Part shown: piece after piece, positions 17,271-26,915 of the stretch
Numbering within the stretch: position 1 is the first letter of the stretch
Layout of the letters: every line of letters begins with the position of its first letter
Source of the DNA: Shewanella oneidensis MR-1
GTDB taxonomy: Bacteria > Pseudomonadota > Gammaproteobacteria > Enterobacterales > Shewanellaceae
Direction of reading: 5' to 3'
Length of the DNA stretch: 64,000 bases
Assembly (NCBI RefSeq): GCF_000146165.2
Contig: NC_004347.2
Coordinates: forward strand, 3,524,508 to 3,588,507
Position numbers and translations under genes: made by a program
Notes under the pieces: generated by a model
What the model was told of the DNA's origin: nothing
The model's input: only the letters and a program-made list of their open reading frames with translations
The model's database searches: none

Positions 17271-17627
17271 CTAGCGCAAATCCATCTCTTGGATGATTTC
17301 ATGGGCAATAGGTGGCGTAGTGCAAGTCGGTTTTTCATGTAAATCCGCCTTTAGCTGACCTTTGCGATGTTTAAGTGCTGCATCAAGTTTTTTGGCGGCG
17401 TTTGCAATCGCGGGATACATGACTTCATCCGTACCAGAGGCGGAGATGCGACTGCCTTCGTAATTTGTTCGAATTTCAACCTGAAACTCGCCATGCTCCT
17501 TAGCAATAATGATATCGAGCCCGATGAGTGTGGGGAAATGAGTGGCGATTTTAGAAAACTTTTCGTTAACGTGTTCTTTTACAGAATCAGTAACATCGAC
17601 ATGGTGACCAGAAAGATTAATTTTCAT
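17271..17627 (-). CDS. hpf: Ribosome hibernation promoting factor (short HPF)
   Basis: A 118-residue protein of the S30AE family that binds the 30S decoding region in stationary phase and, in E. coli, promotes 100S ribosome dimers. The fold signature is visible: MKINLSGHHVDVTDSVKEHV, EKFSKIATHFP, then VEIRTNYEGSRISASGTDEVMYPAIANAAKKLDAAL and the basic KHRKGQLKAD segment. It has an unusual about 15-residue tail with TCTTPPIAHEI. A second S30AE protein, RaiA-like with an acidic tail, is encoded at 37079. The gene is monocistronic. Confidence 0.88.
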   Translation of the reverse strand: MKINLSGHHVDVTDSVKEHVNEKFSKIATHFPTLIGLDIIIAKEHGEFQVEIRTNYEGSRISASGTDEVMYPAIANAAKKLDAALKHRKGQLKADLHEKPTCTTPPIAHEIIQEMDLR

Positions 17628-17858
17628 AGGTTGTCCCTTTTAGAGTCTTTACTTTTTTTTCGCTTCACAGTTAGAGCTTGGGGCATGGCAAATAAAACAC
17701 AAGCCCCTAGGCAAATATTTCGACTAAAACAGGTATTAGCAGTTACTAAATGTGAGACCTATCAAAGAAATGACACAACAAGGGAACTAAAAAAATGAAT
17801 AACTGGTTGATTTGTAAACAGCAGGCATAATTCAATCAACCAGCTCGATTCAAATAAT

Positions 17859-19427
17859 TTAATACTTACGCTGTACGCTCTGCTGCCAGAACTGCTGCGA
17901 GAGGTGATGAGTTTTGGTAGACAAACGTGATACCTGCTCACCCCTTGCCGCGGCATCTTGAGTCTGCTGTAGACTCTGTTGAGCTAAATCGCTGATCACA
18001 TGGATTGCACGGCTGATCTCTGCCGCCACAGTTGTCTGTTGGGTCATGGCCGCCGCATTATCATCACTTAAGGAATTGATTCGGGAGATAGAGGACAATA
18101 GCTCACCAAAAGCAACGCTGGCATCCTGCGCTAAGGAAACGGAGCGTTTAACCTGTTCTTGCCCAGCCGTCATCGTTGAGGTCGCTCTTTGGGTACTGTC
18201 TCTAAAGCGACTCACAATCAGCTCAATTTGCGATGTCGATTGGCTGGTGCGGCTCGATAATTGTCTCACCTCGTCGGCAACCACGGCAAAACCCCGGCCA
18301 CTTTCCCCTGCCCGCGCCGCTTCAATCGCCGCATTGAGCGCCAACAGGTTAGTCTGGTCGGCAATAGCGCGGATAACCTCTAATACTTGATGAATTGCTT
18401 GGCTATCTTGCTCTATCGTTTGCACCACATCGGAAAAATGGCTCACCTGTACACTCAGTTGGTGAATCGCCTCAATGACAGTTTCAAGCCGTGAATGGCC
18501 GCGCTGCGCTGCTTCATGGCTGGAGACCATTTCAGATGCAGTGCGGTGGATATTATCCGTCACCTCAGCAAAACTGGCACTCATTTGCTCCATCGCCGTC
18601 GCAGCCTGTGTGGTTTGTGCGCTCTGACTATCGGCATGTTCCCAGGTATTGGTGATGGTTTGTTTAAGATTCACACTCTGCTCTTGAATTTCACTGGCTG
18701 AATCCGCCATACGGCCCACGACACCACCGATTTCAGAGATTAAAAATCGTAGAGCAAGATCAATTTTACCGATTTCATCCTGCCTGCCGGTATAAATCCC
18801 CATAGCCACAGGATCATCAATAATATTAGTGGCAACGCTAACCAATGCCTGCAAAGGCTGCATCAGCTTGTACCACAAAAACCAAGCGATTAAACCACCC
18901 ACAAGAGCCGCTAAGAGGGGGGAATAACACGCCAGAGATGCCGTTGCAGCAATAGCAACAAACATAGCGGTGAGGATTTTCCCCCTAAATCCTAATCGGT
19001 CTTTTTTTAATGTCTTAGCTTGTTTACCTTGATTGATTGCCAGATAAACCTCTTCTGCTGCCCTGATTTGCTCTGGAGTAGCCTGACGACGAACTGATTG
19101 ATATTCATGGATTTTACCATCTTCATACACAGGCGCGACATAGGCATTTACCCAATAGTAACTACCATTTTTGGTCTTATTTTTGACGATCCCCATCCAA
19201 GGTTTGCCAGTTTTAATTCTATCCCAAAGCATTTTAAAGGCAGCGGCAGGCATATCCTCATGGCGCACGATATTGTGTGGACTCCCTTGCAACTCAGCAA
19301 CGCTATATTCACTTATCTGCGAAAAGGTTTGATTAACGTACTTAATATTTCCTTTCAGATCGGTCGTAGAGAGAAGTATCGCGTTTTCAGATAGGTGTTT
19401 TTCACCTTTTTTTGAATGTGTTTGCAT
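17859..19427 (-). CDS. Aer-like PAS-containing methyl-accepting chemotaxis protein
   Basis: A chemoreceptor of 522 residues from the ATG at 19427 (MQTHSKKG). A longer TTG start (19475) would add 16 residues but lacks support. The PAS domain (about 12-115) has [26 protein letters not shown] and [17 protein letters not shown], the pattern of Aer-type FAD/redox sensors. A hydrophobic hairpin follows (about 155-195: [33 protein letters not shown]), then a HAMP-like linker. The signalling domain has the tip [20 protein letters not shown]. No periplasmic loop is present, so it senses from inside, probably energy or redox state. No CheBR pentapeptide is visible at the C-terminus (QQSVQRKY). Confidence 0.88.
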   Translation of the reverse strand: MQTHSKKGEKHLSENAILLSTTDLKGNIKYVNQTFSQISEYSVAELQGSPHNIVRHEDMPAAAFKMLWDRIKTGKPWMGIVKNKTKNGSYYWVNAYVAPVYEDGKIHEYQSVRRQATPEQIRAAEEVYLAINQGKQAKTLKKDRLGFRGKILTAMFVAIAATASLACYSPLLAALVGGLIAWFLWYKLMQPLQALVSVATNIIDDPVAMGIYTGRQDEIGKIDLALRFLISEIGGVVGRMADSASEIQEQSVNLKQTITNTWEHADSQSAQTTQAATAMEQMSASFAEVTDNIHRTASEMVSSHEAAQRGHSRLETVIEAIHQLSVQVSHFSDVVQTIEQDSQAIHQVLEVIRAIADQTNLLALNAAIEAARAGESGRGFAVVADEVRQLSSRTSQSTSQIELIVSRFRDSTQRATSTMTAGQEQVKRSVSLAQDASVAFGELLSSISRINSLSDDNAAAMTQQTTVAAEISRAIHVISDLAQQSLQQTQDAAARGEQVSRLSTKTHHLSQQFWQQSVQRKY

Positions 19428-19659
19428 AGGGATATCGAATTGACTCCAAGTGAAAGTTGCACAGGATTTTGCCAAAACGACAGAATACCTACTTTGATTA
19501 AGTTCACACTGGAAATAGAAAATTTAACTAAATACTAAACAAGTAAGATCAATCTCATTAATAAAACCAAACATTTGTGACCTCTCGCACAGGGTTAATT
19601 ATAACGCGAGCAAGTCATCAAAATGTGTTGACTACATTTGTGCACAGCATCAACAAATG

Positions 19660-19681
19660 CAAATGATATTGTTTATCATTT
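19660..19681. promoter_or_regulatory. Candidate Fur box before the DUF3649-PepSY operon
   Basis: AATGATATTGTTTATCATT is a near-palindrome with AATGATA and TATCATT half-sites, close to the Fur consensus GATAATGATAATCATTATC. It lies about 130 bases upstream of the first gene of an iron-uptake-type membrane operon, within the 380-base gap after the Aer-like gene, which holds nothing else recognisable. Confidence 0.65.
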
Positions 19682-19807
19682 AAATTAAATGCGTTATAAT
19701 CTTCAGAAAATCGACAAATACCTCACGATAAAAGCTAAACACCTTCAACCATAGCTAGATTGGTATTTGCCTTAATAGATTTATATTGACTGAAATAAAT
19801 AGCACTT

Positions 19808-20176
19808 ATGCCACAGCTACCAACATCAAATTCCCCCATATCAGCGACAGCTGTTCGACCTATTTCGGGTTATGTTCAAGCCGCCATTCGCTGGATAAAA
19901 CAAGAGCAAACTCAGTTTGGTTTGCAGGTGTTTGTGCGTGCAAGTGCCGCCTTACTAGCGGGCTATGTTGCTGCAGCAACGCTGGCCTGTTTGCTTACCC
20001 AAGTGCTACCTATGCCGCGCTTTGAAAGTACTTTAACAGCCAACATGTTGGCTTTTTTATTTTATGCCATCGCCATTATTTATGCTTTTTGTGTTCGAAA
20101 AACCTGGCATGCGTGGCGGGATCTGACGTTATTTAGCCTCCTATGTTTTGCTCTGCTTAAGGTGTGTGGACAGTAA
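19808..20176 (+). CDS. DUF3649 membrane protein, iron-uptake operon
   Basis: A 122-residue protein with three hydrophobic segments (about 46-68, 78-96, 104-120): SAALLAGYVAAATLACLLTQ, MLAFLFYAIAIIYAFCV and LTLFSLLCFALLKVC. The size, topology and position just before a PepSY-TM gene match DUF3649 proteins, which usually precede PepSY and DUF3325 proteins in siderophore-linked operons. The function is unknown; a role in reductive iron handling at the inner membrane is assumed. It starts with ATG at 19808 without a strong RBS. The next gene starts one base after the stop codon. Confidence 0.75.
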   Translation: MPQLPTSNSPISATAVRPISGYVQAAIRWIKQEQTQFGLQVFVRASAALLAGYVAAATLACLLTQVLPMPRFESTLTANMLAFLFYAIAIIYAFCVRKTWHAWRDLTLFSLLCFALLKVCGQ

Positions 20177-20177
20177 G

Positions 20178-21857
20178 ATGAAAGAAACTTTTTTTAGAAC
20201 CTTATCTTGGCTCCATACTTGGGCGGGTTTACTCGTTTGCTGGGTATTATTGCTGATCTTCTTTGCTGGCAGCTTAAGTTATTTCCGCCATGAAATCAGC
20301 CTATGGGCTGAGCCAGAACTTCACCGCGGCGCATTTCAAGACTATCAAGCAAACCAAGTAGTCAGCCAGCTTGATAAAGGTCAAGACTATATCGAGAACC
20401 ACTCTCCCGCTGAAGCACAACGCTGGTTAATTAACTTTCCGACCCAGCGCAACCCAATGCTCAGTTTTGCTTGGCAACTGCCACCCGAAAAAGGCCAACG
20501 CCGTGGCAAAATAGAGCAACATACCGCGCTTGCGGATAGCAGCGACATGATTACCCATGTGCGCGACAGCCGTGGTGGCGACTTCTTCTATCGCTTACAT
20601 TTCGACCTACACTATATGCCCGCTATTACAGCGCGCTATATCGTAGGTGTTTGTACTATGTTTATGTTGATCGCCCTGATCAGCGGTATCGTTATCCATA
20701 AGCGCATCTTTAAGGATCTGTTTAGTTTCCGTCAAAACAAGGGCGCGCGCTCTTGGCTCGATGCCCATAATGTAAGCTCTGTAATTGCCCTGCCCTATCA
20801 TCTGATGATTACCTATACTGGCCTGATTACCTTAATGCTGATCTACATTCCATGGACGGTAAGCACAGCCTATCCAGAGGATAATCAAGCATTTTTAAAA
20901 GAACTCAATCCGGCAAGACAAACTGAAAAAGCCTCTGGTATCAAGGCTGAACAGGTTCGTTTGAGCCAACTTTTGCCCCGAGTTCAAGCCCAATGGGGTG
21001 ATGCACCGATTAAGCAAGTGACAGTTTCAAATCCCAAAGATCAAAATAGCCAAGTCACTTTTTATCAAAACACCGGCAAAGACGTTACGGATGAATCAAC
21101 ACTGTTAGTATTCAGTGGCGTCACGGGAGAGCTTAAGTATGCCAGCCCTCACGAGGTATCTGGTGCCGTTGTAACCTACGATACGATGATGTCGCTTCAC
21201 ACTGCCCGTTTTGCCGCGCCGCTGCTGCGCATTCTATTCTTTTTCTGTGGCCTACTCGGCTGCGCCATGGTGGCAACAGGCACCTTAATGTGGGCGATTC
21301 GTCTGCGCCAGAAACAGCAAAAGGTAATCGATAAAGGCGAGAAAGCCGGCCTAGGTCTACGCTTAGTCGAAGGGTTAAACTTTATGTTTATCTTAGGCTT
21401 GCCATTGGGCGCCGTAGCATTTTGCTATGCAAATCGTCTCTTGCCTGCCGATTTTGCAACCCGTTCAGCATGGGAAGTGCACAGCTTTTTTATCGCCCTT
21501 TGCGCCATGGGTGTATGGGCATTTATCGGACGAAGCAGACGCCATTGGCAAGTCGCTCTCATGCTGATTGGCGCGCTCTACTGTGCACTGCCTATCCTCA
21601 ATGCCTTAACATCGCCAAGCCACTTTATTGATAATATCCAGTCTCAACAATGGGCTTTGGTTGGTTTTGATGTATTTGCTGTTTTATTAGGTGCAGCAAT
21701 GCTCTTTGCGAGCACCAGACTCTCAGAGGTGGCAACAGCACTCCCAAAACCGACTCGAAAAAATACCATTTCGGATAAAAAACCTATCCGAAAAACCGCT
21801 GAGACCACTTATGCAACCGAACTTACTTCATCTCCCTTGGAGGAAGTAAAATCATGA
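20178..21857 (+). CDS. PepSY-associated transmembrane protein (PiuB-like ferric reductase family)
   Basis: A 559-residue inner-membrane protein starting at the ATG 20178 (MKETFFRTLSWLHTWAGL). Its arrangement is typical of PepSY_TM proteins: a first helix (about 15-38), a large periplasmic region, paired helices (about 155-175 and 212-235), a second periplasmic PepSY-like region (about 245-340), then five or six helices. Histidines in helices (LSWLHTWAG, LHFDLHYMP, MMSLHTARF) could bind heme or metal. Members accompany TonB-dependent siderophore receptors and are thought to reduce ferric siderophores. Transcribed with flanking DUF3649 and DUF3325 genes, probably under Fur. Confidence 0.85.
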   Translation: MKETFFRTLSWLHTWAGLLVCWVLLLIFFAGSLSYFRHEISLWAEPELHRGAFQDYQANQVVSQLDKGQDYIENHSPAEAQRWLINFPTQRNPMLSFAWQLPPEKGQRRGKIEQHTALADSSDMITHVRDSRGGDFFYRLHFDLHYMPAITARYIVGVCTMFMLIALISGIVIHKRIFKDLFSFRQNKGARSWLDAHNVSSVIALPYHLMITYTGLITLMLIYIPWTVSTAYPEDNQAFLKELNPARQTEKASGIKAEQVRLSQLLPRVQAQWGDAPIKQVTVSNPKDQNSQVTFYQNTGKDVTDESTLLVFSGVTGELKYASPHEVSGAVVTYDTMMSLHTARFAAPLLRILFFFCGLLGCAMVATGTLMWAIRLRQKQQKVIDKGEKAGLGLRLVEGLNFMFILGLPLGAVAFCYANRLLPADFATRSAWEVHSFFIALCAMGVWAFIGRSRRHWQVALMLIGALYCALPILNALTSPSHFIDNIQSQQWALVGFDVFAVLLGAAMLFASTRLSEVATALPKPTRKNTISDKKPIRKTAETTYATELTSSPLEEVKS

Positions 21858-22207
21858 TGCCAGCATTTATCCCCGTCCTTGGTATTTTAGGGCTAAGCTA
21901 TCTTTCCCTCGCACTGTTTGCTTTAGCAAAGTTTGGTCATTGTAAGGATGTGTTTAAACGCCCACCATCACAGTGGCAAAGTCGTCTTCTGACCCTGTTT
22001 GCTTGGCTGCTATTAGTCATAAGTTTGAGCACCTGCGCCCACGGGCAAGGCTGGACCTATGGCAGTATTCTGTTTATGGGAATTATCTCCCTTGCCGCCA
22101 TGCTGGTGATTTTGACTTTGAGTTACAGCCCTCGTCATCTGCCCGTCGGCATAGTAACCAGCTGTGTATTGACCGGCACCTTATTCTTAAGCGGTGGAAT
22201 ACAATAA
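21854..22207 (+). CDS. DUF3325 membrane protein
   Basis: A 117-residue protein with four predicted helices (for example LGILGLSYLSLALFALAKFG, TLFAWLLLVISLSTCAHG and ILFMGIISLAAMLVILTLSY). The start overlaps the stop of the PepSY gene by four bases (ATGA), implying translational coupling. DUF3325 proteins commonly end this three-gene iron-related operon. No catalytic motif is visible. Confidence 0.78.
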   Translation: MMPAFIPVLGILGLSYLSLALFALAKFGHCKDVFKRPPSQWQSRLLTLFAWLLLVISLSTCAHGQGWTYGSILFMGIISLAAMLVILTLSYSPRHLPVGIVTSCVLTGTLFLSGGIQ

Positions 22208-22320
22208 GTATTAAAACAGATTAACTATCAAACATGGCGCACTAAACTGTGCGCACCATGCTGGAGAAGTCTTTTTAGCTAAGTTATAGTGCCCTCATGT
22301 CCTGCAATGAGGAGAACACT

Positions 22321-22758
22321 ATGGGCTTTAATTTAACGGTAAATTGGCAAACTTCGCCTGCCGAAGAAGGCGAATTTTGCCGCGATCACAGCATTACCTT
22401 TGGCAGCGGCCAGACGATTCAGGCCTCTTCAGCCCCGGAATACAAGGGTAATGAACACTTTGTCAATCCAGAAGAAAGCCTACTCGCAGCCCTCTCGTCG
22501 TGCCATATGCTAACCTTTCTCGCAATTGCTCACCTAAAGCGTCTCCCTGTTACATCCTATGTAGATGAAGCCTCGGCTGAACTAGGAAAAAATGAGGCGG
22601 GTAAACTCGCCATCACGAAAATGATTTTAAATCCTAAGATCGTCTTTGCAGATGGTGTAGAAGTCACACAAGAGACCCTTGAGAAAATTCACGAAAAAGC
22701 TCATGCAAACTGTTTTATTGCCAATACGTTAGCAACAGATATTCAAATTAAGTTTTGA
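22321..22758 (+). CDS. OsmC/Ohr family peroxiredoxin-like protein
   Basis: A 145-residue protein. The ATG at 22321 has a strong GAGGAG site 7 bases upstream, so this start is preferred to an earlier in-frame ATG at 22297. The OsmC fold is indicated by NPEESLLAALSSCHMLTFLAIA (the active cysteine in SSCH, about residue 60), by a first cysteine in GEFCRDHS, and by the C-terminal HEKAHANCFIANT with a third conserved cysteine. It belongs to the YhfA/OsmC-like branch that reduces organic hydroperoxides with thiols. It is a single gene after the iron operon. Confidence 0.85.
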   Translation: MGFNLTVNWQTSPAEEGEFCRDHSITFGSGQTIQASSAPEYKGNEHFVNPEESLLAALSSCHMLTFLAIAHLKRLPVTSYVDEASAELGKNEAGKLAITKMILNPKIVFADGVEVTQETLEKIHEKAHANCFIANTLATDIQIKF

Positions 22759-22899
22759 TCCTTTGGGCAAGCTCATGCAGATGAGCTTGCCCGATGAACC
22801 TCAGTCTCGCTCTTTCATTTCATCACACTCGTTCAGCTTAGATCCAGTTTCGTTACCGTATGCTAAACTTACGTAACACCATTACGAGTGAGGTCAACC

Positions 22900-23328
22900 A
22901 TGCAGATCCAACCCTATAACAGTAATTCGATGCCATATAACAAGCAATCGATGCCAGCAGGATCGACTCCAAACGTCACAAATCCAGCTTCGTCTAGCGC
23001 CACCACAGTGACGCTTTCCGATGAGGCCAAAGAACTGACACGGGTTGACCCTATTCCACAACCAAATACGCCAGAAATAGGTAATATAAAGGCTGGCGTG
23101 GAGCAATACGCCAATATCCAAGCCGCAAAGATGAAATCTCAGGTTGCTTCGGATATGACCAGTATCGCTATGGGAACCAGCGATGGAATTTCAGCACCTA
23201 CGGCTTACTATTTGAGTCACAATGACTCGGCAAGAGAAGCAACTGTGGCGCAAATGGCGAACCAACAGCAAGTCAGTACCATGCAAGCTTATGTTGATGC
23301 CAGTGAGAGTATTAATGAGTGGGCATAA
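22900..23328 (+). CDS. Small motif-bearing protein of unknown function
   Basis: A 142-residue hydrophilic protein. The ATG at 22900 follows GAGTGAGGT; a GTG 12 bases earlier is possible but less likely. The N-terminal 40 residues are rich in Asn, Ser, Pro and Met (PYNSNSMPYN), followed by TTVTLSDEAKEL at about residues 39-50. The rest is helical (ANIQAAKMKSQVASDMTSIAMG, REATVAQMANQQQVSTMQAYVDASE). The motif recurs in the small protein at 1299 and resembles one seen in FlgM-like and other proteobacterial small proteins. No signal peptide or known domain. Confidence 0.7.
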   Translation: MQIQPYNSNSMPYNKQSMPAGSTPNVTNPASSSATTVTLSDEAKELTRVDPIPQPNTPEIGNIKAGVEQYANIQAAKMKSQVASDMTSIAMGTSDGISAPTAYYLSHNDSAREATVAQMANQQQVSTMQAYVDASESINEWA

Positions 23329-23366
23329 AAAATGGGCGTTGTCTTGGGAACTACCAGACAACGCCC
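23327..23366 (-). terminator. Intrinsic terminator of the S41 peptidase gene
   Basis: A 10-bp perfect stem (GGGCGTTGTC/GACAACGCCC) is followed on the minus strand by a run of six T. It also lies just after the convergent small gene and may stop both. Confidence 0.75.
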
Positions 23367-23432
23367 AAACATTGAACAGGGTTAGCTTAACTGAATTAAC
23401 TTAAATTTCAGTTAAATTCATTTAAAAGCTAG

Positions 23433-26400
23433 CTACTTAGCTTTTATATCTTCTGCCATACCTTTAGCTGGCATTGGTTGTGCCTTCAATGCAGGAATCG
23501 GCTGCTTTATTAACTCATCCTTCAGATAACTAATGGCGGTTTCAAGCTGTGCATCTTGGCCATTAAAAGTGGCAAAGGGTAAGTTATCGACCTCAATATC
23601 CGGCGTAACACCATGTCCCTCAAGAATCCAGCGTCCATCCATGGCATATTGTGGATATTCAGCAACTCGCGCCATCCCTTTATCGGTTAAGGTATTACGA
23701 CCCGATAGCCATACACCCGCCCCGGCAGTTTGTTTACCGATCAGCGGTGCAATTCCTAGTGCCTTGATCCCCGCAGAGAAAGTTTCGCCATCGGAGTAGG
23801 TCAGCTCGTCCGTTAACACCACTAAATGCCCACGGAAGGTTTGCTGCATATTGGTATTGGGCGTGCCATGGGTTGGCTGCCAGAAAGCCCAAGCTCGGCG
23901 TAATAATTTTTCGATGATCCAGCTATCAATATTACCGCCGCGGTTACGACGTACGTCGATAATCAAACCGTCTTTGTCATAGTTGGTGTAAAACTCACGG
24001 GCGAAGCTCTCAATATCGCCGCCGCCCATGGCATATAAGTGCAGATAACCAATCTTGCCCTTACTCGCCTCAGTCACAACGCTGGCATTATGGTTGACCC
24101 AATCTAAATAACGTAACTGACTATCGACCATAGTGCTAACTGGCATTACCACAGTTTTATGGCTTTGCCCGCCGCGCTTAAGCTCTAGCAGAACCTGTTT
24201 ATCCTGCTGATTACGTAATAAACGCGTCACGTCGGCAACATTGGTCACAGGCGTGCCATTAATGGCAAGTAACTGATCGCCCTTTTTGGCATCGACTTCG
24301 ATACGGCTTAGGGGTGAAGCTTGGCTCGGCAGTTCGGGATCATTACGATAAATATGGGCAATTTTCACCCCATCGCTGGTTTGTTGCAGCCGCGCGCCTA
24401 AACTCGCCCCTTTCGCAGCATCAGGATCTTTAGGCAAATCACCGCCACGCACTTGCGAGTGCAGTGAATCTAACTCGCCCATCATCTGCATAAAGATGTC
24501 GTTTAATTCATTACGGTCAGTTAAGCGATCGAGCAGTGGTTGATACTTGGCCTTAGTCGCCAGCCAATCGAGACCGCGCATATTTTTGTCAAAGAAAGAA
24601 TCTCGATGCATTAACCATGCATCTTCAAACATTTGTTGCCACTCTAAGGTTGGCGAAATTACTAATTGCCACTGGTCAGTCTGTACCTTGGCATTGTCGG
24701 TATCACCCAACTTATCGCCCACATCAACAATTATCAGCGACTTTTCATTGCTTTTTTTGCGCAGTAACAACTTCTTACCGTCAGCTGAGACACTGTAGTT
24801 AGCCACATCTTCAGCAAACACCTCAGCTTTAGGACGCTGCTCGGTAAACTTAACCGTCATGAGGTTAGGTTGGCTTTCGTCACCAATAGCTTGGTCAAGT
24901 ACATACAAACGATCTTCAATAGCAGATAGCTGGCTATAATTGCCTGAATCGACTGGGACTTGCCATAGACGCTCACTGATCCCCGCCCAATCAATTTTTA
25001 CGGGAGTCGGTTTATCTTTCGATTCGGCTTTTTCAGCCGTTTTTGCCGTCAACTCAGTTGGTTTGCTGAAGGGGAACTTGGCATTTTTCACTAAAGAAAT
25101 CGCAAAAATCTGGCTACGTTTATCAAAAACGGGCCCCATATTGCGATCCCCCCAAGGCGAGCTTGGGGTTGCGGTAAACTGGCGATTAGAAAGGAAATAT
25201 AACCACTGGCCATCGCTGCTAAAGGTCGGCGAATAGGATTCATATTTATCGCTGGTGAGCGCTTGCGCCTTATTTTCATCCACCGAATAAAGCACGACTT
25301 GCGACCTTTGCTTACCGATTTCAGATTTAGTTAGTGCGATAAAACGGCTGTCGCCGGACCAACGGATATCGGCATAGGGACCAAGGCCTTCACCATTACT
25401 AATGATTTTTTGATTGGTATTTTTCTTTAGATCCAATAACCACACACTACCGTCGTTATCGTCATGGGCAAGATAGCGACCATCGTTAGATAAACTCAGC
25501 GACATTCTTAAGGTATGGCCATCCTTGGTCAACTGTTTAGCACCACTGGTTCCATCAGCAGGAAATTGCCAAATTTCCTGCTGGCCAGTCATATCGCTGA
25601 TGGCATAAACCGATTTGCCATCCTGACTCAGGATGGCATTTCGTACTCTGTAAGTACCAGGAAGCGCCACTTGCACTAACCGCGAGCCATCAATCCCAGT
25701 AATAGCCACATGGCTACGGGCAGTAATAACGACTTTATCGCCAGCAAGGGCAAGATTAGCGGAGGTAGCATAATCCATAGGATCTTTTACCCAATGTTCG
25801 CGGCGCTGGGCAAAATCTGAAATTAATTCAATGTTTAATAATGAATCCTTAGCAGAGGCGATATCAAAAACATGAATATCCGCCCCTAGTTGAAAGACAA
25901 CGTTACCTTGGTCCATGCGCGCCCCGCGCATTTGCCAATCTTTATATTGGGTTAGCTGTTTAGCATCACTACCATCAAGGGCCATTGACCAGAGATTGTC
26001 GTTACCATCGCTATCGCTAATAAAATAGAGTCGGTCCTGCCATAGCATCGGCTGGCGGACAGAGCCTTGGTGCTGTCCACTGAGTAACTGCGCCTCGTCT
26101 TTACCACCCAGTTTAAAGCGCCATAATTCGCCCTTAGCCCCGCCGCGATACACCTTCGCATTGTCACCCGTCACCTGCAGGCCGAAACGGGTAAAATAAA
26201 CATACTGATGATTGGCATCGATCACCCCTTCCACCGCATCGGCCAAGGGCAGATCGGTTGTGGTTAAACTCTCGGGATTAACAAGACGCAACATCCAATT
26301 ATTCGCGGGGCCAAAACCAGCGTCGGTGGAATAAAGCACTTCTCCCTTAGAGGTCCACCCTTGCACTCGCACTCGGCTATTCTCAAAACTCACCCGTTTT

Positions 26401-26717
26401 GCGACACCGCCAGTCACGGGAATAACATAAACCTCACTCGCACCTTCGTAATTCGCCACATAGGCCACCCATTTACCATCGGCAGAAATTGCCGCGCCGA
26501 GTTCTTCAGCTGGTAAGGTGGTCAACCGCGTCGCCGCCTTTTGGCCGAGGGTTTGCGTCCAAAGATCCCCTTCAGCCGTAAACACTAAGGTCTGGTCATG
26601 TAAAGCCGGAGCACGGTAATAACCTTGATTGCTAGTCGATTGTGCTGCAAACACTTGAGCTGCAGACAAAGTGCCGAGGGCGAGCATGCAGCAGGCAACT
26701 GAGTGACGAAGTTTCAT
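23433..26717 (-). CDS. Tricorn-like S41 family periplasmic protease
   Basis: A 1094-residue exported protease. A signal peptide (MKLRHSVACCMLALGTLSAAQVFA) precedes about 600 residues of WD40/TolB-like beta-propeller repeats (GKWVAYVAN, GRYLAHDDNDGSVWLLD, SDGQWLYFLSNR). A PDZ domain follows (about 750-840), then the S41 core. The tricorn active-site elements are recognisable: LDSLHSQVRG (Ser-His), LTYSDGETFSAGIKALG (nucleophile) and EGHGVTPDIEVDN (Glu). Tricorn proteases cut peptides inside the cavity of large ring assemblies; bacterial members such as this one are periplasmic and of unknown substrate. It is a single gene. Confidence 0.9.
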   Translation of the reverse strand: MKLRHSVACCMLALGTLSAAQVFAAQSTSNQGYYRAPALHDQTLVFTAEGDLWTQTLGQKAATRLTTLPAEELGAAISADGKWVAYVANYEGASEVYVIPVTGGVAKRVSFENSRVRVQGWTSKGEVLYSTDAGFGPANNWMLRLVNPESLTTTDLPLADAVEGVIDANHQYVYFTRFGLQVTGDNAKVYRGGAKGELWRFKLGGKDEAQLLSGQHQGSVRQPMLWQDRLYFISDSDGNDNLWSMALDGSDAKQLTQYKDWQMRGARMDQGNVVFQLGADIHVFDIASAKDSLLNIELISDFAQRREHWVKDPMDYATSANLALAGDKVVITARSHVAITGIDGSRLVQVALPGTYRVRNAILSQDGKSVYAISDMTGQQEIWQFPADGTSGAKQLTKDGHTLRMSLSLSNDGRYLAHDDNDGSVWLLDLKKNTNQKIISNGEGLGPYADIRWSGDSRFIALTKSEIGKQRSQVVLYSVDENKAQALTSDKYESYSPTFSSDGQWLYFLSNRQFTATPSSPWGDRNMGPVFDKRSQIFAISLVKNAKFPFSKPTELTAKTAEKAESKDKPTPVKIDWAGISERLWQVPVDSGNYSQLSAIEDRLYVLDQAIGDESQPNLMTVKFTEQRPKAEVFAEDVANYSVSADGKKLLLRKKSNEKSLIIVDVGDKLGDTDNAKVQTDQWQLVISPTLEWQQMFEDAWLMHRDSFFDKNMRGLDWLATKAKYQPLLDRLTDRNELNDIFMQMMGELDSLHSQVRGGDLPKDPDAAKGASLGARLQQTSDGVKIAHIYRNDPELPSQASPLSRIEVDAKKGDQLLAINGTPVTNVADVTRLLRNQQDKQVLLELKRGGQSHKTVVMPVSTMVDSQLRYLDWVNHNASVVTEASKGKIGYLHLYAMGGGDIESFAREFYTNYDKDGLIIDVRRNRGGNIDSWIIEKLLRRAWAFWQPTHGTPNTNMQQTFRGHLVVLTDELTYSDGETFSAGIKALGIAPLIGKQTAGAGVWLSGRNTLTDKGMARVAEYPQYAMDGRWILEGHGVTPDIEVDNLPFATFNGQDAQLETAISYLKDELIKQPIPALKAQPMPAKGMAEDIKAK

Positions 26718-26915
26718 GTGTAGTCTCTATCCTATTGTTATTGTTAGCAATGGACTTTCAAGTGGGCATAATTTACCAACAATTGCCCAAAGTCTGAGAA
26801 AATAATTCAACAAGCTAACAGAAATTGATAAAGAGAGCAGTAACTTAAGATAAGAGAAGTTTTAGCAAATGTGTCATAGGATTAACGTTTGCCACACCAA
26901 TAACTCCAATGATGT

